Assembly: GCF_014495685.1 (NCBI RefSeq)
Contig: NZ_JACTVI010000004.1
Span: 186,001 to 250,000 of the forward strand
Reading direction: 5' to 3'
DNA length: 64,000 bases
DNA from: Streptomyces sp. TRM68367
Lineage (GTDB): Bacteria > Actinomycetota > Actinomycetes > Streptomycetales > Streptomycetaceae
Below, piece by piece: positions 56,056 to 64,000 of the stretch (its first letter is position 1; each line of letters starts with the position of its first letter). The notes under the pieces are model-generated. The model did not search any database, was not told where the DNA came from, and saw only the letters and a list, made by a program, of their open reading frames with translations. A program made the position numbers and the translations under genes.

Positions 56056-57266
56056 AGCGGGTGCACGAGGTGGGACGCCGGGGCTTCCTGGCCGGTGCGG
56101 CGGCCGTGGCCGGCACCTCGCTGGTGGCCGCCGACCACGCCGCCGCCTCGGCCGCGCCCGGGGCCGTGAGCGTGCCCTTCCACGGCCCTCACCAGGCCGG
56201 GATCACCACCCCGTCCCAGCGCGCCACGGCGTTCGTCGCCTTCGACGTCACCGCCGACGGCCGCCGCGAACTGGCCGGCCTGCTGCGCACGCTCACCGAC
56301 CGGGCCCGCTTCCTCACCGCCGGCGGGGTCCCCGCGCCGCTCGGCATCACCGCGCCGCCCGCCGACTCCGGCACCCTCGGCCCGCGCATCCCGGCCGACG
56401 GGCTGACCGTCACGGTGGGCGTCGGTGCCTCGCTCTTCGACGACCGCTACGGGCTTGCCGCCCGCAGGCCGCACCGGCTCACCGCGATGCCGTCGTTCCC
56501 CGACGACGACCTGGAACCCGCCTGGTGCCACGGCGATCTGAGCGTGCAGTTCTGCGCCGGCAACACCGACACGGTGCTGCACGCGCTGCGCGACGTCGCC
56601 CGCCACACCCGGGGCGCGATGCAGGTGCGCTGGCGGATGGACGGCTTCGTCAGCCCGCCCCGTCCGGCGGGCACGCCGCGCAACCACATGGGCTTCAAGG
56701 ACGGCATCGCCAACCCCGACGTGCGCGACACCCGCACGATGAACCGCCTCGTGTGGGTGGGCGGGGGCAGCGGCGAGCCGGAGTGGGCGGCCGACGGCAG
56801 CTACCAGGTCGTCCGGCTGATCCGGATGCTGGTGGAGTTCTGGGACCGGGTCTCGATCACCGAGCAGGAGCGCATGTTCGGCCGCGCCCGGGACACCGGC
56901 GCGCCCCTGGACGGGCGGCACGAGACCGACAGCCCCGACTACGCGCAGGACCCCCAGGGCGACGTCATCCCGCTGGACAGCCACATACGCCTGGCCAACC
57001 CGCGCACCCCGAAGACGGACGGCCAGCGCATCCTGCGTCGCGCCTACAACTACGACCGGGGCACCGACCTCAACGGCAACCTCGACATGGGCCTGCTGTT
57101 CTGCTGCTACCAGCAGGACCTGGTCCGGCAGTTCGAGACCGTGCAGAAGCGGCTGGCCGGGGAGCCGCTGGTGGACTACATCACCCCGTTCGGCGGCGGC
57201 TACTTCTTCGCGCTGCCCGGCGTACGGGACGGCTCCGACTGGCTGGGACGCAGCCTGCTGGCCTGA
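56052..57266 (+). CDS. efeB: EfeB, Tat-exported DyP-type haem peroxidase
   Basis: A 404-residue peroxidase. The Tat signal is [20 protein letters not shown]. The DyP signature [13 protein letters not shown] holds the distal Asp. The proximal haem His lies in [14 protein letters not shown], and the C-terminal [14 protein letters not shown] closes the fold. The GTG at 56052 overlaps the efeO stop. In EfeUOB systems this protein oxidises ferrous iron or handles haem outside the membrane. Without efeU the product may act as an extracytoplasmic oxidase or use a permease encoded elsewhere. Confidence 0.94.
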   Translation: MKRVHEVGRRGFLAGAAAVAGTSLVAADHAAASAAPGAVSVPFHGPHQAGITTPSQRATAFVAFDVTADGRRELAGLLRTLTDRARFLTAGGVPAPLGITAPPADSGTLGPRIPADGLTVTVGVGASLFDDRYGLAARRPHRLTAMPSFPDDDLEPAWCHGDLSVQFCAGNTDTVLHALRDVARHTRGAMQVRWRMDGFVSPPRPAGTPRNHMGFKDGIANPDVRDTRTMNRLVWVGGGSGEPEWAADGSYQVVRLIRMLVEFWDRVSITEQERMFGRARDTGAPLDGRHETDSPDYAQDPQGDVIPLDSHIRLANPRTPKTDGQRILRRAYNYDRGTDLNGNLDMGLLFCCYQQDLVRQFETVQKRLAGEPLVDYITPFGGGYFFALPGVRDGSDWLGRSLLA

Positions 57267-57449
57267 TCCCGACGGCCGGCACCGGTCAAGGACAGGCCAA
57301 ATGTCCATGGGGGTTTCCTGGAAGACCATGGGGCTTTCCTGACCGGACGTTCGCTCACCCGTCTTGGCGCTCCTCCACGATTGCCGAGGATTCGGCCGTG
57401 GACGCCACGGCCAGAGCAACTCTCTGGGCATTCCCGGAAGGCGAGACAC

Positions 57450-59330
57450 ATGTTCGGCACGGTCAGAGGAACAAGCGCAAGTCCCCGGCACCGGTTGACG
57501 CGCATCGGCGCCCTGCTCGGCGCGGCAGCACTGGCGGCAGCGGGCGGAGCCGCCCCCGCGTCGGCCGCCACGGCCGGCGGCGGGCACGGTCACCCGGCCA
57601 CGCACACGGCGACGCCGATCAAGCACGTGGTGGTGATCTACGACGAGAACGTCTCGTTCGACCACTACTTCGCCACCTACCCCAAGGCCGCGGGCACCGA
57701 CGGCACAAAGTTCAAGGCCGCGGCACACACCCCGAAGACCGACAACCTCCTCACCGCGGGGCTGCTGCGGCACAACCCGAACCTGTACACGCCCAAGCGG
57801 CTCAGCAGCGCGCAGGCCATGACCTGCGACCAGAACCACTCCTACGGCCCCGAGCAGTACGCCGCCGACGGCGGGAAGGCCGACAAGTACGTCGAGAACA
57901 CCGAGGTCAACAAGTGCACCGGCCTGTTCGGTGAGCCCGGCCTGGTGATGGACTACTACGACGGCAACACCGTCACCGCGCTCTGGAACTACGCCCAGCA
58001 CTACGCCCTCGGCGACCACTCCTTCAGCTCGGTCTACGGCCCCTCCACCCCCGGCGCGCTCGACCTGGTCTCCGGGCAGACCCACGGCGTCGTCTCGGTC
58101 GACCCGTCCTCCGGCACCGAGAACCCGAAGCAGACGAAGACCCCCGACTCGTACACGGTCACCTCCCCCGACGCGCAGGGCGTCGGCACGGTGGTCAACG
58201 ACCCGGACCCGGCCTACGACGACTGCTCCGACAAGGACCACACCAGCACCAGCGCGCTCGCCGCGATGCAGGGCAAGAACATCGGTGACCTGCTCAACGC
58301 CAAGGGCGTCAGCTGGGGCTGGTTCCAGGGCGGCTTCCGGCCCAGTACCCCCTGGGACGGCAAGCAGGGCGACTACGCCAAGTGCGGGGGCACCACGCAC
58401 ACCAACGTCGGCGGCGCGGCGGTGGAGGACTACAGCCCGCACCACTCGCCGTTCGAGTACTACAAGTCGACGTCCAACCCGCACCACCTGGCACCGAAGA
58501 GCGTGGCCGAGATCGGGCACGACGGCCGCGCCAACCACAACTACGACCTGGCCGACTTCGACGCCGCGCTCAAGGCCGGCGACCTCCCGGCGGTGAGCTT
58601 CCTCAAGGCCGCCGAGTACCAGGACGGCCACGCCGGCTACTCCGACCCGGTCGACGAACAGCACTTCCTGGTCAAGGAGATCAACGCCCTGCAGCAGTCC
58701 CCCGAATGGAAGTCCACGGCGGTCGTGGTCGCCTACGACGACTCCGACGGCTGGTACGACCACGTCACCTCGAAGGTGCTCAACGGCTCCAAGGACTCCA
58801 CCACCGGCTCCGACGGCAAGGCGCTCGACGGCCCGGCCTGCCAGTCGGGCCCGGCCGCCGCGGGCGGCTACGCGGACCGCTGCGGTCCCGGCACCCGGCA
58901 GCCGCTGCTGGTCATCTCCCCCTACAGCAAGGTCAACGCGGTCGACCACGCGGCCACCGAGCAGGCGTCGATCACCCGGTTCATCGAGGACAACTGGCAC
59001 ACCGGCCGCATCGGTGACGCCTCCTTCGACCAGCGAGCCGGAAGCCTGGGCGGCATGTTCGACTTCCGCCACCCCAACGACCAGCAGGTGCTGCTGAATC
59101 CGGACGGCTCGGTCAAGTCGGTGGGCACCATCCCGCACTACACCCGAACCGCCGCCGCGTCTGCCCCGTCCCGGGCCCCGTACGCCCCGTACGTCCAGGA
59201 CCTCGCCGCGCAGAACGCCGCCGACGCCGCCTCCATCTCCCCCACCCTGCCGGTCGCCCTCACCGCCGGCCTCCTCACCGCGGGAGCGGCGACCGCGGCT
59301 TTCGCCCTGCACCGCCGCAGGACTCGCTGA
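57450..59330 (+). CDS. Secreted phosphoesterase (phospholipase C/AcpA family)
   Basis: A 626-residue exported phosphoesterase. The signal peptide has RIGALLGAAALAAAGGAAPA ending near ASA. The catalytic metal region starts HVVVIYDENVSFDHYFATYP, and later family segments are ALGDHSFSSVYGPSTPGALD, TAVVVAYDDSDGWYDHV and LLVISPYSKVNAVDHAATEQ. A C-terminal hydrophobic helix with basic tail (LTAGLLTAGAATAAFALHRR) suggests membrane anchoring. It hydrolyses phospholipids or phosphate monoesters outside the cell. It is followed by a strong hairpin. Confidence 0.9.
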   Translation: MFGTVRGTSASPRHRLTRIGALLGAAALAAAGGAAPASAATAGGGHGHPATHTATPIKHVVVIYDENVSFDHYFATYPKAAGTDGTKFKAAAHTPKTDNLLTAGLLRHNPNLYTPKRLSSAQAMTCDQNHSYGPEQYAADGGKADKYVENTEVNKCTGLFGEPGLVMDYYDGNTVTALWNYAQHYALGDHSFSSVYGPSTPGALDLVSGQTHGVVSVDPSSGTENPKQTKTPDSYTVTSPDAQGVGTVVNDPDPAYDDCSDKDHTSTSALAAMQGKNIGDLLNAKGVSWGWFQGGFRPSTPWDGKQGDYAKCGGTTHTNVGGAAVEDYSPHHSPFEYYKSTSNPHHLAPKSVAEIGHDGRANHNYDLADFDAALKAGDLPAVSFLKAAEYQDGHAGYSDPVDEQHFLVKEINALQQSPEWKSTAVVVAYDDSDGWYDHVTSKVLNGSKDSTTGSDGKALDGPACQSGPAAAGGYADRCGPGTRQPLLVISPYSKVNAVDHAATEQASITRFIEDNWHTGRIGDASFDQRAGSLGGMFDFRHPNDQQVLLNPDGSVKSVGTIPHYTRTAAASAPSRAPYAPYVQDLAAQNAADAASISPTLPVALTAGLLTAGAATAAFALHRRRTR

Positions 59331-59355
59331 CGGTTTCCGCCGCTCCTTCCCGCCC

Positions 59356-59389
59356 GGCCCGGGCCGCATCCGACGAGGCGGCCCGGGCC
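59356..59389 (+). terminator. Hairpin after the phosphoesterase gene
   Basis: GGCCCGGGCCGC and GCGGCCCGGGCC form a perfect 12-bp stem with a 10-base loop, followed by TTTCC, 25 bp after the stop. Confidence 0.8.
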
Positions 59390-59544
59390 TTTCCGGTTCA
59401 CGTGTGAGCACCACAACCGGCCTCATGGCGTGGTTCCCCGGTCGCGTTGCGCTTTGCCATAACGGCAACACCAGTTGTCGTACCGGCACGGGAGTCGCAG
59501 CCTTGTTCCTAGGCAGGCCAATCGAGAAACCAGGAGGCTGCACG

Positions 59545-59934
59545 ATGAACAACCGCGTCCACCGCATCCGGTCCGGCGAGCTGGACGGGTACGCCGCCAT
59601 CAGCGACGGCACGGTCGGTTCGAAGAAGCTCTGGATGGGCATGGTCGAGAACCCGCCGTTGAGCTCGACGGACAACCACCACCACGGCGATTCGGAGGCG
59701 GGGATCTACGTGGTCAGCGGTCACCCCGTGTTCGTCTTCCACGACGGCACCCAGGGGGTACGGCTCGCCGGCGAACCGGGCGACTTCTTCCTCGTCCCCC
59801 CGTTCGTCCCGCACCGCGAGGAGAATCCCGACCCGAACGAGGCCGCGGTCGTCGTGATCGCCCGGACCACGCAGGAGCCGATCAAGATCTCCGTGCCCGA
59901 GCTGTACCAGCTCAGAGAGACGGACGCAGACTAG
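59545..59934 (+). CDS. Cupin-domain protein
   Basis: A 129-residue single-cupin protein. The first metal motif is DNHHHGDSEAGIYVVSGHPV and the second is GDFFLVPPFVPHREENPDP, so a metal site of three His and one Glu is likely. AGGAGG lies 7 bp before the ATG. It has its own upstream region and converges on the SDR of the ABC/aldehyde dehydrogenase operon. It may be an isomerase, dioxygenase or sugar-binding cupin; nothing in the sequence decides this. Confidence 0.85.
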   Translation: MNNRVHRIRSGELDGYAAISDGTVGSKKLWMGMVENPPLSSTDNHHHGDSEAGIYVVSGHPVFVFHDGTQGVRLAGEPGDFFLVPPFVPHREENPDPNEAAVVVIARTTQEPIKISVPELYQLRETDAD

Positions 59935-59965
59935 AAGGACTGTCTCCGTTCCTGATCGACGCGAC

Positions 59966-60763
59966 TCAGTTGGGCGGTGTGTAGCGGCCGTCGATCGCCG
60001 TCCAGCCTCCGTCCACGAAGAGCTGGCTCCCCGTGACGAAGGACGACGCGTCCGACGCGAGGTAGACGACGGCGCCGGCCAGCTCGTCGGCCCGGGACCA
60101 GCGGCCCAGGGCGCTCTTGGTCGCGTACGCCTGCGACCATTCCGGCACAGCCCTGATCTGCGCGGTCAGCGGTGTGTCCACGACGCCCGGGGCGATGGTG
60201 TTCACCCGCACGCCCGACGGGCCGAGTTCGGCCGCCGCGGTCCGCAGCAGCTGGACGAGGCCGGCCTTCGTGGCCGCGTACACCCCCTGTCCCGGCTCGA
60301 CGGCCACCGCGCGAATCGAACTGAAGCCGATGATGGTTCCGCTGCCGCGTTCGGCCATGCCACGGCCGAACGCCCGCACCAGGTCGAAGGACGCGCGCAG
60401 ATTCAGCGCCACGACCCGGTCGAATTCCTCCGCCGTGTAGTCGAGCAGGGACTTGCGCACGTTCGTCGCGGCGGTGAAGACGAGTACGTCGACGGGTCCG
60501 AGCTCCTCGGCGGCCCGCGCGACCGCCTCGCCGTCGAGCACGTCGAGGGCGTACGCCGACAGGCCCGGCCCCATCGACGCCGACGCCGTGGCCGCCGTCA
60601 GATCACGGTCGGCGCACACCACCGTGGCGCCGTGCGCGGCGAGGGCCAGGGCGCTCTCGCGGCCGATTCCGCTGCCCGCGCCCACCACGACGGCCCTGCG
60701 GCCGTCGAGCCGGAACAGGCGGGAGTACGCTTCCACTGCATCGGTGCGGTCCTTTGCTCGCAT
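59966..60763 (-). CDS. SDR-family oxidoreductase
   Basis: A 265-residue classical SDR. The cofactor motif is VVVGAGSGIGRESALALAAHG, the acidic residue CADRD favours NAD, the catalytic Ser is in IIGFSSIRAVAVE and Tyr/Lys in YAATKAGLVQLL. The C-terminus has GSQLFVDGGWTAIDGRYTPP. It is the last gene of the leftward operon, 5 bp after the aldehyde dehydrogenase, and probably oxidises an alcohol to the aldehyde or ketone used by its neighbour. The substrate is unknown. Confidence 0.92.
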   Translation of the reverse strand: MRAKDRTDAVEAYSRLFRLDGRRAVVVGAGSGIGRESALALAAHGATVVCADRDLTAATASASMGPGLSAYALDVLDGEAVARAAEELGPVDVLVFTAATNVRKSLLDYTAEEFDRVVALNLRASFDLVRAFGRGMAERGSGTIIGFSSIRAVAVEPGQGVYAATKAGLVQLLRTAAAELGPSGVRVNTIAPGVVDTPLTAQIRAVPEWSQAYATKSALGRWSRADELAGAVVYLASDASSFVTGSQLFVDGGWTAIDGRYTPPN

Positions 60764-60768
60764 GGTCC

Positions 60769-62262
60769 TCACGGCTTCGTTGTCGTCGGACGGATCACTG
60801 CCATACGGGTCACGGTGAGCTCTTCGATGGCGAACCTCGGGCCCTCCCTTCCGGCCCCGGAGTCCTTCACGCCGCCGTACGGCATGACGTCGGAACGGAA
60901 GCCGGGAACCTCGTTGACGACCACTCCGCCCACCTCCAGGCGGTCGAGGGCGGTGAACGCTGCATCGAGGGCGCTGGTGTAAACGCTCGCGTGCAGTCCG
61001 TAGCGCGAGTCGTTGACCAGGTCGAGGGCCGTCTCCAGATCGGGAACGGACCGTACGGCGACCACGGGACCGAAGACTTCCTCGTCCCAGACGGGGAGGC
61101 CGCGGTCCGCGTCGAGCAGCACGGCGGGCTCGATCACCCCGTCCGTGACCCTGCCTCCGGCCACCAGCGACGCCCCCGCCTCCACCGCCTCTCCCAGCCA
61201 CGCGCACACCCGCTCGGTCGACCGCTTGTCGATGAGTGCCGAGACTCTCGTCGCCGGATCGCGGGGGTCGCCCACGACCACCCGGGCCACTCGCTCCGTC
61301 AGGCGGGCCACGAACTCCTCCCGCACGGCGTCCACCACGATGACCCGCTGCACGCTGATGCACGCCTGGCCCGAGGCGTAGTACCCGCCGCGCACCACCG
61401 CGTCGGCGGCGGCGTCGAGGTCGGCGTCGGCGGCCACCACCAGGGCGGCGTTGGAACCGAGTTCGAGCAGCACCTTGGTGGGTGCCGCGTCCTGGGCGAT
61501 CCGGTGGCCCACGGCGGCGGAACCGGTGAAGGACACCGCCCCGATCCGGCGGTCGGTGGTCAGCGCGACGCCCACCTCGGGGCCCCCGGTCACCAGTTGC
61601 ACCGCGGCTCGCGGCGCGCCGCCGGCGTGCAGGGCCTCGCGGAGGAGGTGCACCAGCCACAGGGTGGCCAGCGGCGTCTGCGGGGCGGGCTTGACGACGA
61701 CGGGGCAGCCGGCGGCCAGCGAGGGCGCGATCTTGTGCGCGGCGAGCAGCAGCGGGTAGTTGAAGCCCGCGATTCCCACGACCACGCCGATCGGCTTGCG
61801 GGTCCAGAAGCCGAGCAGGCCCTCACCCGACGGCAGCAGGTCCAGCGGCACCGTCTCCCCGTGCAGCCGGGCCACTTCCTCGGCCGCCGTCAGCAGGGTC
61901 AGCAGGGTGCGGTCCACCTCGACACGGCAGTCGACCAACGGCTTTCCGGTCTCCAGGACCAACAGCCGCTCGAAGTCCGCGCGTCGGGAGGCGACCGCCT
62001 CGTGCGTCGCGAGCAGCGCCGCCCTGCGGGTGTGCGAGGGGAGCCGGCCGACGTGCGCGCGGACCGCGACGGCCGCGTCCACGGCTTGGCGCGCGAGGGC
62101 GGTGTCCCCGACCGGTGCCCGCGCGACGAGCGTCCCGTCGTAGGGAAAGCGGACGTCCTCGGCGGCGGGTGCCGCCACCCAGGTGTCGCCGATGGGAAGA
62201 CCCTCGGGAAACTCCGTCACCCAGGGGCTGTCGCCGCCGGCGGTTTCGACGTGCGTGGTCAC
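60769..62262 (-). CDS. Aldehyde dehydrogenase
   Basis: A 497-residue NAD(P)-dependent aldehyde dehydrogenase. The cofactor and active-site motifs are VVVGIAGFNYPLLLAAHKIA, VSFTGSAAVGHRIAQ, LLELGSNAALVV (general-base Glu) and YYASGQACISVQRVIV (nucleophile Cys). The late EEVFGPVVAVRSV segment is present. The GTG at 62262 fits a start five bases after the ABC ATPase stop. It is probably part of catabolism of a compound imported by the adjacent ABC system, with the SDR acting one step earlier. Confidence 0.92.
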   Translation of the reverse strand: MTTHVETAGGDSPWVTEFPEGLPIGDTWVAAPAAEDVRFPYDGTLVARAPVGDTALARQAVDAAVAVRAHVGRLPSHTRRAALLATHEAVASRRADFERLLVLETGKPLVDCRVEVDRTLLTLLTAAEEVARLHGETVPLDLLPSGEGLLGFWTRKPIGVVVGIAGFNYPLLLAAHKIAPSLAAGCPVVVKPAPQTPLATLWLVHLLREALHAGGAPRAAVQLVTGGPEVGVALTTDRRIGAVSFTGSAAVGHRIAQDAAPTKVLLELGSNAALVVAADADLDAAADAVVRGGYYASGQACISVQRVIVVDAVREEFVARLTERVARVVVGDPRDPATRVSALIDKRSTERVCAWLGEAVEAGASLVAGGRVTDGVIEPAVLLDADRGLPVWDEEVFGPVVAVRSVPDLETALDLVNDSRYGLHASVYTSALDAAFTALDRLEVGGVVVNEVPGFRSDVMPYGGVKDSGAGREGPRFAIEELTVTRMAVIRPTTTKP

Positions 62263-62267
62263 GGTCG

Positions 62268-63149
62268 CTACTCCCGGTTGAGGTCGGCCGCCGACACTCC
62301 GGACAGTGCCCTGCCCAGTGTCGGAACGGCGGCGATGAGCCTGCGTGTGTAGGAGTGCTGCGGTTCCTCGTACACCTGCTCCGTGGGCCCGCTCTCCACG
62401 ATCTGGCCGGCATGCATGACCGCCACCCGGTCGCACACATGGCGGACCACGGACAGGTCGTGGGAGACGAAGACCAGGGTGAGGGACAACTCCTCGACGA
62501 GGTCGGCGATGAGGTTGAGCACCTGGGCCCGTACGGACACGTCCAGGGCGCTCACCGGCTCGTCGGCCACGATGATCTTCGGACGGGGGGCGAGAGCGCG
62601 CGCGATCGAGATGCGCTGCCGCTGTCCGCCGGAGAACTGGTGCGGATACCGGTCCGCCGCGTCGGCTCCCAGGCCGACGGCGTCGAGCAACTCGGCCACC
62701 CGCTCCTCGCGGTTCGGGTGCCCCTGCGCGACGAGCGGCTCGGCCACGATGTCGCCGACGCGCATGCGCGGGTCCAGGGAACTCATCGGGTCCTGGAACA
62801 CGAGCTGGAGCCGCTCGCGGACGAACCGGAGCTGTCGCTCGCGGAACCCGGTGATGTCCCGGCCGTCGATCGCGACGCTGCCGCCGGTGGGGCGGTCGAG
62901 CCCGGCCAGGATCCGCAGCAGGGTCGACTTGCCGCACCCCGACTCGCCCACGATGCCGAACCGTTGCCCCTGGGGGATGGCGAAGCTGACGCCGCGCAGA
63001 GCGTGCACGGGCGGGCTGGGGTGGCGCAGTGAGGTACGGGGCCGTCGGTAGTCGCGTGTGACGTCGCGGACGCTGATGGCTGGGGCGGGGTCCACGGATC
63101 CGGTCCGCGACCCGGGTTCGAGGGGGGCGCTGGTCGGCTGCTCAGTCAC
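62268..63149 (-). CDS. Peptide-type ABC transporter ATP-binding protein (OppF/DppF-like)
   Basis: A 293-residue ATPase. Walker A is GIVGESGCGKSTLL, the Q-loop is in LQLVFQDPMSSLDPRMRVGD, the signature is QFSGGQRQRISIARAL and Walker B is IIVADEPVSALD, with the switch His in FVSHDLSVVRHVCD. The C-terminal YEEPQHSYTRRLIAAVPT is typical of the OppF branch. Its start overlaps the end of the OppD-like gene by 8 bp. Permeases and binding protein should lie beyond the right edge. Confidence 0.93.
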   Translation of the reverse strand: MTEQPTSAPLEPGSRTGSVDPAPAISVRDVTRDYRRPRTSLRHPSPPVHALRGVSFAIPQGQRFGIVGESGCGKSTLLRILAGLDRPTGGSVAIDGRDITGFRERQLRFVRERLQLVFQDPMSSLDPRMRVGDIVAEPLVAQGHPNREERVAELLDAVGLGADAADRYPHQFSGGQRQRISIARALAPRPKIIVADEPVSALDVSVRAQVLNLIADLVEELSLTLVFVSHDLSVVRHVCDRVAVMHAGQIVESGPTEQVYEEPQHSYTRRLIAAVPTLGRALSGVSAADLNRE

Positions 63150-64000
63150 GGCCGGCCTCCTGGTTCGTGGGGATGCGGGACCCGCGTGCGCCGTTCTCGG
63201 GCACCGGGTGGAAGCAGGCGTAGCCGGAGTCCGGCCCGGTCGGGACCCATTCCGGCCTGGTGGCGCACTCTTCGGTCGCAGAAGCGCACCTGTTTCTGAA
63301 GACGCATCCGGCGGGGAACCGGCCCGCCTGCGGGACCGACCCGCCGATCGTGGCCAGCCGTCCGCGGTCGTCGACGACGGTCAGGTCCGAGGCGCCGATC
63401 AGGCCCTGGGTGTAGCGGTGCCGGGGGCGGGTGAACACCTCCCGGACCGGGCCGGACTCGACCAGCCGTCCGCCGTACATGACCATGACCCGCTCGCAGA
63501 CGGTGGCCACCACTGCCAGGTCGTGGGTGATGAAGAGCATGGCCGACCTGCGGTCCCGCACGCCGCGCACGATCAGGTCGAGCACCCGCGCCTGCACCGT
63601 GACGTCGAGCGCGGTGGTGGGTTCGTCGCAGACCAGGAGCGCGGGGTCGTTCGCGAGGGCGATGGCCAGCACCACCCGCTGCCGCTGTCCGCCGGAGAAC
63701 TGGTGCGGGTAGGCGCGCGCGGCGGCCGCGGGATCGGCAAGCCCCACTTGGTCGAGCAGTTCCACGGCGGCGGCCTGCGCGGACGCGCGGTCGGGCCTGG
63801 TCCGGTGGATCAGCAGCACCTCGGCGATCTGCCGCCCGACCCTCATGGTGGGGTTCAGCGCGGTCATGGGCTCCTGGAAGACCATGGCGATCTCCTTGCC
63901 CCGCACCCGGGACATCCGCGCCTCGTCGGCGCCCACCAGGTCGTGGCCGACTCCGGCGAGCCGCACCGACCCCGTGGCCCGGAGCCCTTCGGGGAGCAGG
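63142..64000 (-). CDS. Peptide-type ABC transporter ATP-binding protein (OppD/DppD-like), 5' end beyond window
   Basis: The last ~285 residues are visible. The Q-loop IAMVFQEPMTALNPTMRVG, signature QFSGGQRQRVVLAIALAND and Walker B LLVCDEPTTALDVTVQARVL are intact. The C-terminal Cys-rich oligopeptide/dipeptide motif is FPAGCVFRNRCASATEECAT. Walker A lies beyond the right edge. It forms a pair with the OppF-like gene; these two ATPases sit in a catabolic operon with the aldehyde dehydrogenase and SDR. Confidence 0.93.
   Translation of the reverse strand, partial: LLPEGLRATGSVRLAGVGHDLVGADEARMSRVRGKEIAMVFQEPMTALNPTMRVGRQIAEVLLIHRTRPDRASAQAAAVELLDQVGLADPAAAARAYPHQFSGGQRQRVVLAIALANDPALLVCDEPTTALDVTVQARVLDLIVRGVRDRRSAMLFITHDLAVVATVCERVMVMYGGRLVESGPVREVFTRPRHRYTQGLIGASDLTVVDDRGRLATIGGSVPQAGRFPAGCVFRNRCASATEECATRPEWVPTGPDSGYACFHPVPENGARGSRIPTNQEAGRD

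Noticed and set aside
55764..59675. 1303-codon minus-strand open frame
   Set aside because: Antisense to efeO, efeB and the phosphoesterase gene; no domain recognised, typical of high-GC third-position bias.

Overview
The window looks like chromosomal DNA of a Streptomyces. GC is very high, many starts are GTG, gene pairs often share four-base ATGA or GTGA overlaps, and the products are typical of the genus (SpoIIE-type phosphatase with GAF and kinase-like domains, secreted GH16 enzymes, PPOX/F420 protein, SCO5389-family protein). From memory, the order of genes from about 12.9 to 42 kb resembles the S. coelicolor SCO6663-SCO6644 neighbourhood; no alignment was run. No rRNA, tRNA, CRISPR array or complete mobile element was recognised.

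Layout. 0-2.5 kb: leftward operon of SDR, amidohydrolase and acyl-CoA ligase (cut by the window edge), facing a MarR regulator across a palindrome. 3.3-5.7 kb: an IclR regulator among gene remnants. 6-8.6 kb: tandem duplicated GH16 glucanases, each with the same promoter and 14-bp operator. 8.7-12.8 kb: methyltransferase, GT39-type membrane glycosyltransferase, AraC regulator. 12.9-21.9 kb: rightward pentose-phosphate operon tkt-tal-zwf-opcA-pgi-gnd plus a histidine phosphatase; tal carries an in-frame insertion of a palindromic intergenic-type repeat. 22-26 kb: a truncated gene, a mosaic remnant, TetR, PPOX protein and a serine hydrolase.

26.1-37.2 kb holds the most interesting system: a GTP cyclohydrolase II homologue whose catalytic Tyr is Met, a creatininase-family protein, a PTPS-fold protein lacking the usual metal and catalytic residues, a glycosyltransferase, a methyltransferase, a flippase-like membrane protein, a zinc-type dehydrogenase and a CDP-alcohol phosphotransferase. 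Together they suggest an undescribed pathway from GTP to a modified, possibly lipid-linked pyrimidine- or pterin-like product. A 3.8-kb island (IS110 remnant, SpoIIE-type phosphatase, frameshifted zinc-ribbon gene) splits this cluster.

37.5-44.7 kb: MFS exporter, fused peptide-type ABC permease and binding lipoprotein without an ATPase, GNAT, then a CooC-like ATPase with an SCO5389-family partner. 44.7-54.5 kb: redox, DinB, metalloprotease, zinc-ribbon, ArsR/CDF metal efflux and flotillin/NfeD genes mixed with many truncated genes. 54.8-57.3 kb: efeO-efeB without efeU. 57.4-64 kb: secreted phosphoesterase, cupin, and a leftward operon of two peptide-type ABC ATPases (the first cut by the edge), an aldehyde dehydrogenase and an SDR.

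A recurring feature is gene decay by clean internal deletions that often keep the reading frame (SARP, TPP enzyme, CBS protein, IS110).
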